The notes under the pieces were generated by a model. The model was not told where the DNA came from. It worked only from the letters and a program-made list of their open reading frames with translations, and did no database searches. From Lachnospiraceae bacterium (lineage in GTDB: Bacteria; Bacillota; Clostridia; Lachnospirales; Lachnospiraceae), in contig CAAEUM010000013.1 in NCBI GenBank assembly GCA_900759225.1, positions 1 through 11,181 on the forward strand: a DNA stretch of 11,181 nucleotides, read 5' to 3'. A program made the position numbers and the translations under genes. Below are positions 1-7,298 of this stretch, piece by piece. Every line of letters begins with the position of its first letter. Within the stretch, counting starts at the first letter, position 1.

Positions 1-6
1 CCTCCT
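1..6 (-). promoter_or_regulatory. Probable Shine-Dalgarno of a leftward gene just outside the window
   Basis: The first six bases read CCTCCT on the + strand, which is AGGAGG on the minus strand. This is a perfect ribosome binding site whose start codon would lie just beyond the left edge. It suggests that the surface-polysaccharide cluster begins divergently from a leftward gene, and that bases 7-142 are a shared promoter region. The gene itself is not visible, so this is inference from a six-base motif. Confidence 0.4.
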
Positions 7-72
7 GAAATGATACAAAAAAATTTACGCATACTTAATCTACCATATTTAGCGGAAAAATGCCAGATTGGA

Positions 73-101
73 TTTACTTTTTTAGCCGCTTATTGTAAAA
101 T
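73..101 (+). promoter_or_regulatory. Candidate sigma-A promoter of the polysaccharide cluster
   Basis: TTTACT (73-78, 4/6 to the -35 consensus) is followed by a 17-base spacer and TAAAAT (96-101, 5/6 to the -10 consensus). Transcription would start near 108 and leave a leader of about 35 bases before the GT8 start codon at 143. The surrounding 142 bases are AT-rich and contain no gene. I see no clear terminator or riboswitch-like fold in them. Confidence 0.45.
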
Positions 102-142
102 TGTAAGCAAAATGACCGACGGATGTAAGAAAGGGTGGCGGG

Positions 143-1144
143 ATGATCGAGAAAACAAGGGAAATTCATATTTTATATGCATCCAATGACGGATACGCCC
201 CCCATCTGGCGGCGTCCATGTATTCCCTATTGGAAAATAACCGTCAGCTTCCTCATCTGACGATCCATATCCTTTCGGTCAAGATGAGCCGGGAATGCCA
301 GAAAAAGCTGGAAAAGGTAGCAGCGGGCTTTGGGCGCAGTTTCGATGTAATTGAGATGGGGGATCTTTTTGAGCGTTTTCCCTATGAGGTGGATACAAGG
401 GGCTTTGACATCAGTGCCATGGCCCGTATTTTTGCTCCGGATGTGCTTTGTGAAGAGGTGGGACGCTGCCTGTATTTAGACTGTGATACCATTGTTACAG
501 GAAGCATTAAGGAGCTGTATGAGGTTTCTTTGGGGGAATGTCTGGCGGCTATGGTCATGGAGCCTACGGTTTATCAGTCTATGAAGGAAACCATCGGTAT
601 GGGGCAGCATGACGCTTACTTTAATTCCGGTGTGATCCTTATGAATCTGGAGGGGTGGAGAAGGCAGCAGACCGTAAAGAAGATGCTGGACTTTTATGGA
701 GAACATTCCGGCAGCCTTTTTGCCTGTGACCAGGATACCATTAACGGCGTGCTGAAGGGAAAGATCAAACCGCTGTCTCCCAGGTATAATTTTTTCACAA
801 ATTACCGATATTTCCATTATAAGACTTTGGTTTCACAGTGCAGGGCTTATGAACAGACAGGGAAAGAGGATTTTTGCCAGGCAAAGAAAAATCCGGTCAT
901 TATCCATTATCTTGGGGATGAGCGGCCATGGATTTATGGGAATCATAACTACTACAGGAAAGCCTATCTTCATTATTTGGGAAAAACGCCCTGGAAGGGC
1001 ATGGAGCCTGTAAAAGGGAAATGGATGTATATGCAGCTTTGGTGGTGCTTTAACAAGGTCAGCTTCCTCTGCCCTCCCCTGCGCCTTTTGATCAGCCGCC
1101 ATTTTGGAATGAAAGTGATTGACCAACGAAGAAAAAAGAGGTAA
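143..1144 (+). CDS. Glycosyltransferase family 8 (LPS/wall polysaccharide glycosyltransferase)
   Basis: The 333-residue cytoplasmic protein has the hallmarks of the GT8 retaining family (LgtC/GspA-like), which moves glucose or galactose from a UDP-sugar to a growing glycan. The N-terminal strand IHILYASNDGYAPHLAASMYSLL (8-30) fits the nucleotide-binding start. The metal-binding DXD motif is DCD at 113-115 in LYLDCDTIV. YFNSGVILMNL (159-169) and DQDTIN (196-201) are the usual downstream motifs. HYLGDERPW (255-263) matches the family HxxGxxKPW-like element, with R in place of K. The ATG at 143 follows a weak purine-rich site (aagggtgg). It is the first gene of the rightward cluster and is followed after 14 bases by a GT2 gene. 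The donor sugar and acceptor cannot be told from sequence. Confidence 0.9.
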   Translation: MIEKTREIHILYASNDGYAPHLAASMYSLLENNRQLPHLTIHILSVKMSRECQKKLEKVAAGFGRSFDVIEMGDLFERFPYEVDTRGFDISAMARIFAPDVLCEEVGRCLYLDCDTIVTGSIKELYEVSLGECLAAMVMEPTVYQSMKETIGMGQHDAYFNSGVILMNLEGWRRQQTVKKMLDFYGEHSGSLFACDQDTINGVLKGKIKPLSPRYNFFTNYRYFHYKTLVSQCRAYEQTGKEDFCQAKKNPVIIHYLGDERPWIYGNHNYYRKAYLHYLGKTPWKGMEPVKGKWMYMQLWWCFNKVSFLCPPLRLLISRHFGMKVIDQRRKKR

Positions 1145-1158
1145 AACAAAACAGCAGA

Positions 1159-2070
1159 ATGGAAGGATTATGTTGCATTATTTTAAATTACAATGACGCC
1201 TCTACGGTCATTTCCCTTGCAGGGGAGCTGGAGGAGAGCAGCTGCCTGACGGATCTGGTGATCGTGGACAACTGTTCAAGGGATGATTCCTGGGAGAGAC
1301 TTCAGGCCTTTAAGTCCGGACTGAAAGATCCAAGGGTGCCGATCCATCTTGTAAAAACGAAGGAAAACGGCGGCTACGGCATGGGGAACCAGGCTGGCAT
1401 TGATTATGCTATGGAGCATTTGGATCCGGATTTTATTATAATCGCAAACCCGGATATCCATGTGGGGGACAGATGCATTCTCAGAATAAAGGAGGCGCTG
1501 AAAAGCAGTGAAAAGGCTGCAGCTGTCTCTGCTATGGTAATGCGGCCTGACGGGACGAAGGACATCAGCTTCTGGCCGCTTCTTCCTTGGTGGAAGGAGC
1601 TTTTTGATACAGGGCTTATCACAAGGAGGCTTTTTAAAAGATGGCTGCAGGTCCCTTTAAGAGCTCTTCCGATTGACCCGGAAAGTAAATGCCGGCTGGC
1701 AGGGGCAGTGCCCGGCTCTTTTTTTATGATAAAAATGAGCTGCTTTCAGGGACAGGAGGAATCCCGCCTTTTTGATCCACAGGTGTTCCTTTACTGTGAG
1801 GAAAAGATTCTGGGGCAGAAGCTAAAAAAACGGGGACTCTCTGTAATCCTGGCTGAGGACGAAAGCTATGTTCATGCCCATTCGGTCAGCATTGATAAAA
1901 GTGTTTCCAGTATTGGGGCAAAGCAGAAGCTGCTTCATGAAAGCAAGCTTTATTATATGAGGGATTATCTTCAGGCAGGCAGGGTGAAAATGGCGGCATC
2001 CAGGGTATTTCTGACAGCAGTTCTGCTGGAGGTGCGCTTTTTGACCGGTGTGCTAAGGATGAGGTGGTAA
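1159..2070 (+). CDS. GT2 family glycosyltransferase, rhamnosyltransferase-like (COG1216/WbbL type)
   Basis: The 303-residue GT-A fold glycosyltransferase has nucleotide-sugar motifs that are all present. IILNYND (7-13) opens the fold, VDNCSRDDS (36-44) follows, NGGYGMGNQAGI (70-81) is typical of the WbbL/rhamnosyltransferase branch, and ANPD (96-99) is the metal-site equivalent of DXD. GAVPGSFFMI (182-191) and FDPQVFLYCEEKILGQKL (205-222) form the acceptor-side and catalytic acidic region; the usual ED is EE here. A conserved-looking His cluster, HAHSVS, is at 239-244. It probably adds dTDP-rhamnose or a similar sugar to a lipid-linked intermediate on the inner face of the membrane. The stop is only three bases before the next ATG, so the two genes are almost certainly cotranscribed. 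Substrate is inference from family likeness and the nearby rmlC. Confidence 0.85.
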   Translation: MEGLCCIILNYNDASTVISLAGELEESSCLTDLVIVDNCSRDDSWERLQAFKSGLKDPRVPIHLVKTKENGGYGMGNQAGIDYAMEHLDPDFIIIANPDIHVGDRCILRIKEALKSSEKAAAVSAMVMRPDGTKDISFWPLLPWWKELFDTGLITRRLFKRWLQVPLRALPIDPESKCRLAGAVPGSFFMIKMSCFQGQEESRLFDPQVFLYCEEKILGQKLKKRGLSVILAEDESYVHAHSVSIDKSVSSIGAKQKLLHESKLYYMRDYLQAGRVKMAASRVFLTAVLLEVRFLTGVLRMRW

Positions 2071-2073
2071 GAC

Positions 2074-2754
2074 ATGAATAAGGTACTGCTGGTAATACCG
2101 GCTTATAACGAAGAAAAAAATATTGAGAGAGTGGTGGAGCAGTTAAAAGCAGGCTTCCCCCAGTTTGACTATGTGGTAGTAAATGACGGCTCCAGTGACA
2201 GGACGGCCCTGATCTGCAGGGAAAAGGGCTATGAGCTTCTTGATCTTCCGGTAAATTTAGGGCTTTCCGGCTGTTTCCAGGCGGGGATGAAGTACGCCTT
2301 CCGTATGGGCTATGAATATGCGATCCAGTTTGACGGTGATGGCCAGCATAGGCCGGAATACATTGAGGATATGCTTCATAAGGCGCAGGAGGGATATGAT
2401 ATTGTCATTGGCTCCCGCTTTCTTACAAAAAAGAAGGACTGGTCTATGCGCATGATCGGGAGCCGCTTCATTGGGGCGGCAATCCGCCTTACAACCGGTG
2501 CGGTGATCAAGGATCCTACCTCCGGAATGCGCATGTTCAGCAAAAAAATGATACAGGAATTTGCACTGAACTTAAACTATGGCCCGGAGCCGGATACGGT
2601 ATCCTTCCTCATACGCCAGGGGGCAAAGGTGGCGGAGATCCCGGTTACCATTGATGAGCGCCTGGAGGGTGAGAGCTATTTAAAGCCTCTTACAGCTGCC
2701 TTTTATATGGCGCGGATGCTGACCTCCATTTTACTGATACAAAATTTCAGATAA
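2074..2754 (+). CDS. GT2 family glycosyltransferase, dolichyl/polyprenyl-phosphate sugar synthase-like
   Basis: The 226-residue protein belongs to the DPM1/GtrB-like branch of GT2, whose members typically transfer a sugar from a nucleotide donor to a polyprenyl phosphate. PAYNEEKNI (9-17), VNDGSSDRT (36-44), the DXD-type motif FDGDGQH (86-92), GSRF (113-116) and DPTSGMR (147-153) are diagnostic. It lacks the two C-terminal transmembrane helices of GtrB; only a short hydrophobic tail (about 206-224) could touch the membrane. GAGGTGG lies just upstream of the ATG. The product could be an undecaprenyl-phosphate sugar used outside the membrane by a GT-C enzyme, for which the DUF2142 protein in the same cluster is a candidate. 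Alternatively it may be an ordinary chain-building transferase. Family is certain; the acceptor is inferred. Confidence 0.87.
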   Translation: MNKVLLVIPAYNEEKNIERVVEQLKAGFPQFDYVVVNDGSSDRTALICREKGYELLDLPVNLGLSGCFQAGMKYAFRMGYEYAIQFDGDGQHRPEYIEDMLHKAQEGYDIVIGSRFLTKKKDWSMRMIGSRFIGAAIRLTTGAVIKDPTSGMRMFSKKMIQEFALNLNYGPEPDTVSFLIRQGAKVAEIPVTIDERLEGESYLKPLTAAFYMARMLTSILLIQNFR

Positions 2755-2767
2755 CAGTCGGTCATGC

Positions 2768-2776
2768 TGTCATAAT
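2768..2776 (+). promoter_or_regulatory. Weak candidate extended -10 upstream of the flippase gene
   Basis: TGT followed by CATAAT (2771-2776, 5/6 to TATAAT) gives a TGn-extended -10 in the 117-base gap between the second GT2 gene and the flippase. The hexamer 17 bases upstream (CAGATA, 2748-2753) is poor as a -35 box. If used, transcription would begin near 2783 and the palindrome at 2811-2843 would sit in the leader. Weak support. Confidence 0.25.
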
Positions 2777-2810
2777 TATGTGAAGATTCCGGCAGGGCCA
2801 AACAGTAACG

Positions 2811-2843
2811 ATGCAACAGTTCCCGCCCTCTGAACTGTTACGC
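2811..2843. repeat. Imperfect palindrome (AACAGTTC / GAACTGTT hairpin)
   Basis: AACAGTTC (2815-2822) and GAACTGTT (2832-2839) are perfect inverted copies around a nine-base loop. The symmetry resumes further out as TGC (2812-2814) against GCA (2842-2844), after two unpaired bases (AC) on the right arm. No T-tract follows, so it does not look like an intrinsic terminator. The right arm AACTGTTACG (2833-2842) recurs in inverse orientation as CGTAACAGTT at 7229-7238, in the other large gap of the cluster. It may be a dispersed palindromic element or an operator; two copies are too few to decide. Confidence 0.5.
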
Positions 2844-2871
2844 AATAACCTAAGAAAGCGCTGAAAATTTT

Positions 2872-4197
2872 ATGAAAAAATTGACGAATTGTTTATTATA
2901 TAAAGGGGAGAATCTCCAGAGGCAGAATGTAATGTGGAACATTGCAGGAAGCTTTGTCTATGCCTTTGCCAGCATGGTGTTATCCTTTCTTGTTATCCGG
3001 CTGGCGGGGGATGAGCAGGGCGGTATTTTTTCCTTCGGCTTTTCCACCCTGGGGCAGCAGCTGTTTATTGCTGCCTACTTTGGAATCCGGCCTTTCCAGA
3101 TCACAGACGGAAGGGGGGAATATTCCTTCGGGGATTACCTGTTTTTCAGGAGGATTACATGTGCTCTGGCCCTGGGGGCCGGATTTTTCTTTTTGCTGGC
3201 AAAGTATATGGCTTACAGGCAGGGATCCGGGGATTATGGGGCAGAAAAATGTATGATCCTGTTCCTGCTTGTGATCTACAAGGTGATCGACGGATATGCG
3301 GATGTTTACGAATCCGAGTTCCAGCGCCAGGGAAGCCTGTATCTTACGGGAAAATCTAATTTTTTCCGTACAGTTTTTTCAGTCTCCCTGTTTACTATGG
3401 CCCTGGCGGCAGCCGGAAATCTTTTTTGGGCCTGCATTGTGGCAGTGGGAGCCCAGATCGTAGGAGTGCTCCTGTTTAATACAGATGTGATCCGAGCCCT
3501 GGAGAAGGTGGACTGGAAGCGGGGAAAAGGGCAGAGCCTCAGCCTGCTTAAAAGCACCCTGTTTCTCTTTGTTTCGGTGTTCCTTGACTTTTATATTTTT
3601 TCCTCAGCCAAGTATGCCATTGATGCACGTATGGACAACCGGTATTCCGGATATTTTAACTTGATTTTTATGCCTACCTCTGTTATTTATATGGTAGCAA
3701 ATTTTGTGATCCGCCCCTATCTCACCATTCTTACAGATCTGTGGAACGGAAATGACACAGGCGGTTTCTTAAAAAGCTTAAAGAAAATAGCAGCAATGAT
3801 CGCGGGGCTGACGGTACTTGCAGGTGCAGGTACAGCGCTGCTTGGAAGATGGGTATTGTCTATTATGGAGCTGGTGGGCGGCCTTGAGGCGGGAAGCCTG
3901 TCAGGCTATTATATGGCATTTATTGTAATTGTGGCAGGAGGGGGATTTTATGCCCTGGCAAACCTGATGTATTATGCCCTGGTGATCATGCGCAGGCAGA
4001 GGGATATTTTTTGTGTATATGCAGTAGGGACGGTAGCTGCCATGGTCCTGTCAGGAGGCCTTGTTGAGAGCTTTGGAATGAATGGGGCGGCAGCCTGCTA
4101 CCTGCTTTTGATGGCAGGGCTGACCCTTGGGTTTGGACTGTGCAGTGCAGCTGCGTTTGTGCGCGCTCGGGGCAGGATGCGCTCAGAGGTTTTATAA
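2872..4197 (+). CDS. Wzx-like polysaccharide flippase (MOP superfamily)
   Basis: The 441-residue polytopic membrane protein has about 12 hydrophobic segments, the first at about 22-43 and others at about 96-112, 127-140 and 165-205 and on to the C-terminus. It has the look of the polysaccharide biosynthesis (RfbX/Wzx) transporters, which flip undecaprenyl-linked oligosaccharides across the membrane. The charged loop DGYADVYESEFQRQGSLYLTG (140-160), after TM4, resembles the conserved loop of that family. A cytoplasmic N-terminus of about 20 residues precedes the first helix. The ATG at 2872 has only a weak purine site; Met21 (ATG at 2932) is an alternative start but would trim the N-terminal leader. 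It stands after a 117-base gap and is followed 32 bases later by a GT2 gene. An ABC exporter permease in the same cluster implies a second export route. Confidence 0.83.
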   Translation: MKKLTNCLLYKGENLQRQNVMWNIAGSFVYAFASMVLSFLVIRLAGDEQGGIFSFGFSTLGQQLFIAAYFGIRPFQITDGRGEYSFGDYLFFRRITCALALGAGFFFLLAKYMAYRQGSGDYGAEKCMILFLLVIYKVIDGYADVYESEFQRQGSLYLTGKSNFFRTVFSVSLFTMALAAAGNLFWACIVAVGAQIVGVLLFNTDVIRALEKVDWKRGKGQSLSLLKSTLFLFVSVFLDFYIFSSAKYAIDARMDNRYSGYFNLIFMPTSVIYMVANFVIRPYLTILTDLWNGNDTGGFLKSLKKIAAMIAGLTVLAGAGTALLGRWVLSIMELVGGLEAGSLSGYYMAFIVIVAGGGFYALANLMYYALVIMRRQRDIFCVYAVGTVAAMVLSGGLVESFGMNGAAACYLLLMAGLTLGFGLCSAAAFVRARGRMRSEVL

Positions 4198-4229
4198 CAG
4201 ACAGTGTCAGGTGGAAAGGAGAACCGCCA

Positions 4230-5210
4230 ATGGAGGAGAAAAACAGAAGGTTAGGAGAGGCAGGATCTCGCAGTGTGGATGTGATCGTACCTGCCTACAA
4301 GCCGGGGAAAAAATTTTCAAGGCAGCTGAAAATGCTGCAGCTTCAAACCTATCCTATTCGTAAGATCATTATTATGAATACGGAGAAGGCATACTGGAAT
4401 GAAAAAGGCTTTGAGGGTATTTCCAATCTGGAGGTACACCATTTAAGCCGCTCCGAGTTTGATCATGGGGCAACCAGGAATCGGGGAGCCCGCTATAGCC
4501 GCGCTGATATTGTGGTGTTTATGACGGATGATGCAGTTCCTGCTGACGAACATCTCATTGAAAACCTGGTAAAGGCCTTTGGGCAGAAGGGGCCTGGAGG
4601 TGAGTCTGTGATCATGGCCTATGCCCGCCAGCTTCCGGATAAGGACTGCGGTCTGGCAGAGAGGTATACCCGCTCCTTTAATTATCCGGAGGAGAACCTT
4701 CTTAAAACAAAGGCAGATCTGCCGCGTCTGGGAATTAAGACTTTTTTTGCTTCCAATGTATGCTGCGCCTATGACAGGGAAAAATTCTGGTTCCAGGGGG
4801 GCTTTCTAAATCGTACGATCTTTAATGAGGACATGATCTTTGCAGGAAAGGCGCTGCTTTATGACGATTATGCCATTGCCTATGCAGCAGATGCAAAGGT
4901 GGTTCATTCTCACAATTATGGATGTATCCAGCAGTTCCACAGGAACTTTGATCTGGCGGTTTCCCAGGCGGATCATCCGGAGATATTTGGGGGAATCCGC
5001 TCCGAAGGTGAAGGTATCCGCCTTGTGAAGCATACTGTCACCTGGCTTATAAAGCAGCACAGGCCCTGGCTTGTACCGGGACTGATCTTAAAAAGCGGCT
5101 TTAAGTATGCAGGCTACTGTATGGGAAGGCGGTACCGGCTTTTGCCCCGGTTCCTTATTTTAAAATGCACCATGAACCAGGAATATTGGAAAGGCGGTAA
5201 GAAACAATGA
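4230..5210 (+). CDS. GT2 family glycosyltransferase, rhamnosyltransferase (RfbF/RgpB-like)
   Basis: The 326-residue GT-A enzyme has the signature of bacterial rhamnosyltransferases. VDVIVPAYKPG (16-26) opens the fold; FDHGATRNRGA (77-87) matches the FDHGxTRNxG motif typical of rhamnosyl transfer proteins. MTDDAVP (98-104) is the metal motif. NEDMIFA (199-205) carries the catalytic ED, and HSHNYG (226-231) follows. The frame is open upstream to an ATG at 4140 inside the flippase gene, but AAAGGAG at 4215-4221 is correctly placed for the ATG at 4230 and homology begins near there, so I chose 4230. The stop overlaps the next start (ATGA, 5207-5210), indicating translational coupling to the DUF2304 gene. 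It would use dTDP-L-rhamnose, consistent with rmlC downstream. The linkage formed is unknown. Confidence 0.87.
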   Translation: MEEKNRRLGEAGSRSVDVIVPAYKPGKKFSRQLKMLQLQTYPIRKIIIMNTEKAYWNEKGFEGISNLEVHHLSRSEFDHGATRNRGARYSRADIVVFMTDDAVPADEHLIENLVKAFGQKGPGGESVIMAYARQLPDKDCGLAERYTRSFNYPEENLLKTKADLPRLGIKTFFASNVCCAYDREKFWFQGGFLNRTIFNEDMIFAGKALLYDDYAIAYAADAKVVHSHNYGCIQQFHRNFDLAVSQADHPEIFGGIRSEGEGIRLVKHTVTWLIKQHRPWLVPGLILKSGFKYAGYCMGRRYRLLPRFLILKCTMNQEYWKGGKKQ

Positions 5211-5584
5211 TGACACCTGTTTTCAGGGTGGTACTGATCGTAGTATCCATAGTGACTATGATATTTATGATGCGGCGTATCAGCCAGTCAAAAATACAGA
5301 TTGAAGCAGCCGTATTCTGGGTCTTTGTGGCGGCAGTGCTGGTGGTATTTGCTGTATGCCCTCCAGTGGCGGATGCCTGCGCAAGGCTTCTTGGGATTTA
5401 TTCTACTCCCAATTTCCTGTTTCTGCTGACGATCTTCCTGTTAATGATAAAGGTATTCAGCCTTACGCTCCAGGTATCCCAGCTGGAAAGCAAGCAGAAG
5501 GAGCTGGTGCAGAAAATGGCCTTAGAGCAGCTGATGCAGGAAAAACAGGAAAAAGAGGAGACAGGTGGGGAGGATGAAAAATAG
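5207..5584 (+). CDS. DUF2304 family small membrane protein
   Basis: The 125-residue protein has three transmembrane helices (about 5-22, 33-50 and 68-86) followed by a charged, coiled-coil-like cytoplasmic tail (90-125, rich in E, K and Q). This length and layout match DUF2304 proteins, which are known to sit next to GT2 glycosyltransferases in surface-glycan clusters. Their biochemical role is not established; a helper or flippase-like role for lipid-linked sugars, by analogy with GtrA, is inference. AAAGGCGG precedes the ATG, which overlaps the stop of the upstream rhamnosyltransferase by four bases. The 3' end overlaps the DUF2142 gene. The coupling on both sides suggests that the three proteins are made in fixed ratio. 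An ATG one codon later is an equivalent start. Confidence 0.82.
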   Translation: MMTPVFRVVLIVVSIVTMIFMMRRISQSKIQIEAAVFWVFVAAVLVVFAVCPPVADACARLLGIYSTPNFLFLLTIFLLMIKVFSLTLQVSQLESKQKELVQKMALEQLMQEKQEKEETGGEDEK

Positions 5585-7202
5585 TCTGAAAAAGGGCAGC
5601 TTCCGGCTGTGGGCTATGGGGGCAGCAGCGGCCCTGGGGCTGTGGCATGTGCTGGATGTAAGGGCGGCAGTGCTGGAAACAGGCCACACATGGCTTTATG
5701 GCTGGTACGGTCTTTTGCTTATTTTGGGCCTTGGAAGTCTTTGCATTGTGGCATCAATGCTTTGGGGAAAGAAAAAATGGCCTGTGGAGGGTCTGTTTGC
5801 AGTCAGCGTATTGCTTTTGGGCTCCCTTTATATGGCAGTGCTCCCTCCCTTATCTGCGCCGGATGAGATCAGCCATTTTATCAGCTCCTATGAGCTTTCA
5901 AACCGTTTTCTGGGGCAAACTGCAAAAAATCAGGATGGCTATATTTATATCCGGGCCCAGGATGCCTTTATTGAAGACATTCATGATGTGCTGGACAATG
6001 AGGGCGGCGGCTACCGGGATCAGGAGAAAGAGGAGGAACCGGTGGTCCTGGGGCAGAAGCTGACGGAGGAAACCTATCGCTTTTATCACAGTGGTGATCC
6101 TAAGGAAGAAGTGGCCGACAGCCAGTCGGTGTCCTATCAGCCGGATGTGCGCACAACACCCCTGGCTTATCTTCCACAGGCTTTGGGAATTACCCTTGCA
6201 AGGCTTTTTGGGATGGGCAGCCTTGGCCTTCTTTTTATGGGGCGTTTTTTTAACCTTCTCTGCTATACGGCAGTGGGATATGCTGCTGTCCGCCGTCTTC
6301 CCTTTGGAAAAGAGGTGTTTTGGGCGTCTGCTCTTCTGCCTATGAGCCTGCATCTTGTTTCTTCCTATTCTTATGATGCCATGCTTCTGGCAATGAGTGC
6401 ACTTTTCACAGCAGTGTGCCTTGATCTGGCCTTCTGTGAGGAGCGCGTCAGGGGATGGGATGTGGCTGTACTGGCGGCAGTGATGGCAGTGATGGGGCCC
6501 TGCAAAATGGTTTACGGGGCCATTGCAGGCTTCTGCCTTCTGATCCCTGTGCAAAAATTTGGAGGCTGGGGCAGATGGGCACTGTCTGCGGCAGCTGTAC
6601 TGGGAGCCTTTGTGGGGGCTATGATGATCGTCAATTCAAACACAGTGTCTGCCTACGCACAGGCAGACGAGGGCTACATAGCCTGGGCAGGGCAGCAGGG
6701 CTATACCTTTTCACAGCTTCTCCATCAGCCTGTCCATGTGCTGAAAATGTGTTATAATACTCTGATGTGGCAGGGGGAAGCCCTGTATTCAGGGATGATC
6801 GGCGGGGCCCTGGGAAACCAGGACGCAGTGATCAATACGCCCTGCATTATAATTTTAAGCTTTACAGCGGTGCTTGTGCTTCTGGTCCTTAAAAAGCCGG
6901 GACAGGAGCTGCATTTTACAGTGCATCAGAAGCTGTGGGTCTGGTTTATCTGCCTTGCGATTCTGGGGGCCCTGATGTTTTCCATGCTCCTTGCATGGAC
7001 AACGGTATCCTCCAATGTGATACAGGGAGTCCAGGGGCGCTACCTTCTGCCGCTGCTTCCGATCTTTCTTTTGACACTGGAAAATAAAACGGCAGTGCGA
7101 GGTACGGAGGATGACAGAGGGCTTCTGTTCTTTGCGGCTGCGGCGGATGTATATGTGCTCTTCCGTCTGTTTGCAGTGGTGTGTTTAAGGATAGGTGGTT
7201 GA
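5574..7202 (+). CDS. DUF2142 family polytopic membrane protein (putative GT-C-like glycosyltransferase)
   Basis: The roughly 542-residue protein has about 11-13 transmembrane segments. The motif PPLSAPDEISHF (91-102), right after the third helix, matches the family's conserved P-x-x-x-x-PDE-x-x-H element. An acidic extracytoplasmic loop of about 90 residues follows before the next helix. DUF2142 proteins have the topology of GT-C glycosyltransferases, where an acidic residue in the first large outer loop is catalytic. By analogy the DE of PDE (97-98) would be the candidate; this is inference, as the family has no proven activity that I can cite. The start is uncertain: GTG at 5565, after AGAGGAG, adds three residues, while ATG at 5574 after AGGTGG is chosen here. 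The gene overlaps DUF2304. Its stop codon (7200-7202) lies inside the -35 box of the next promoter. Confidence 0.78.
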   Translation: MKNSLKKGSFRLWAMGAAAALGLWHVLDVRAAVLETGHTWLYGWYGLLLILGLGSLCIVASMLWGKKKWPVEGLFAVSVLLLGSLYMAVLPPLSAPDEISHFISSYELSNRFLGQTAKNQDGYIYIRAQDAFIEDIHDVLDNEGGGYRDQEKEEEPVVLGQKLTEETYRFYHSGDPKEEVADSQSVSYQPDVRTTPLAYLPQALGITLARLFGMGSLGLLFMGRFFNLLCYTAVGYAAVRRLPFGKEVFWASALLPMSLHLVSSYSYDAMLLAMSALFTAVCLDLAFCEERVRGWDVAVLAAVMAVMGPCKMVYGAIAGFCLLIPVQKFGGWGRWALSAAAVLGAFVGAMMIVNSNTVSAYAQADEGYIAWAGQQGYTFSQLLHQPVHVLKMCYNTLMWQGEALYSGMIGGALGNQDAVINTPCIIILSFTAVLVLLVLKKPGQELHFTVHQKLWVWFICLAILGALMFSMLLAWTTVSSNVIQGVQGRYLLPLLPIFLLTLENKTAVRGTEDDRGLLFFAAAADVYVLFRLFAVVCLRIGG

Positions 7203-7227
7203 TACTTTTCCTATAACGTGGTAAAAT
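7199..7227 (+). promoter_or_regulatory. Strong candidate sigma-A promoter for rmlC and the ABC permease
   Basis: TTGATA (7199-7204, 5/6) is followed by a 17-base spacer and TAAAAT (7222-7227, 5/6), with TGG at 7219-7221 forming an extended -10. The -35 box overlaps the DUF2142 stop codon. Transcription would begin near 7234, inside the CGTAACAGTT element at 7229-7238. The leader to the rmlC ATG is then about 65 bases. It is the best promoter match in the cluster. Confidence 0.6.
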
Positions 7228-7298
7228 TCGTAACAGTTTTAAGCTGCTGTATTAAAGAAGGCAGATTTTTCATAAAAGCAGAAAAGGAGAGATGAAAA

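Noticed and set aside
4140..4229. In-frame N-terminal extension of the rhamnosyltransferase from ATG 4140
   Set aside because: It overlaps the flippase gene, has no family-like sequence, and a well-spaced AAAGGAG supports the start at 4230.
5898..6554. Long minus-strand reading frame of 218 codons inside the DUF2142 gene
   Set aside because: It is antisense to a clear membrane-protein gene, has His/Cys/Lys-rich composition without recognisable domains and no convincing ribosome binding site.
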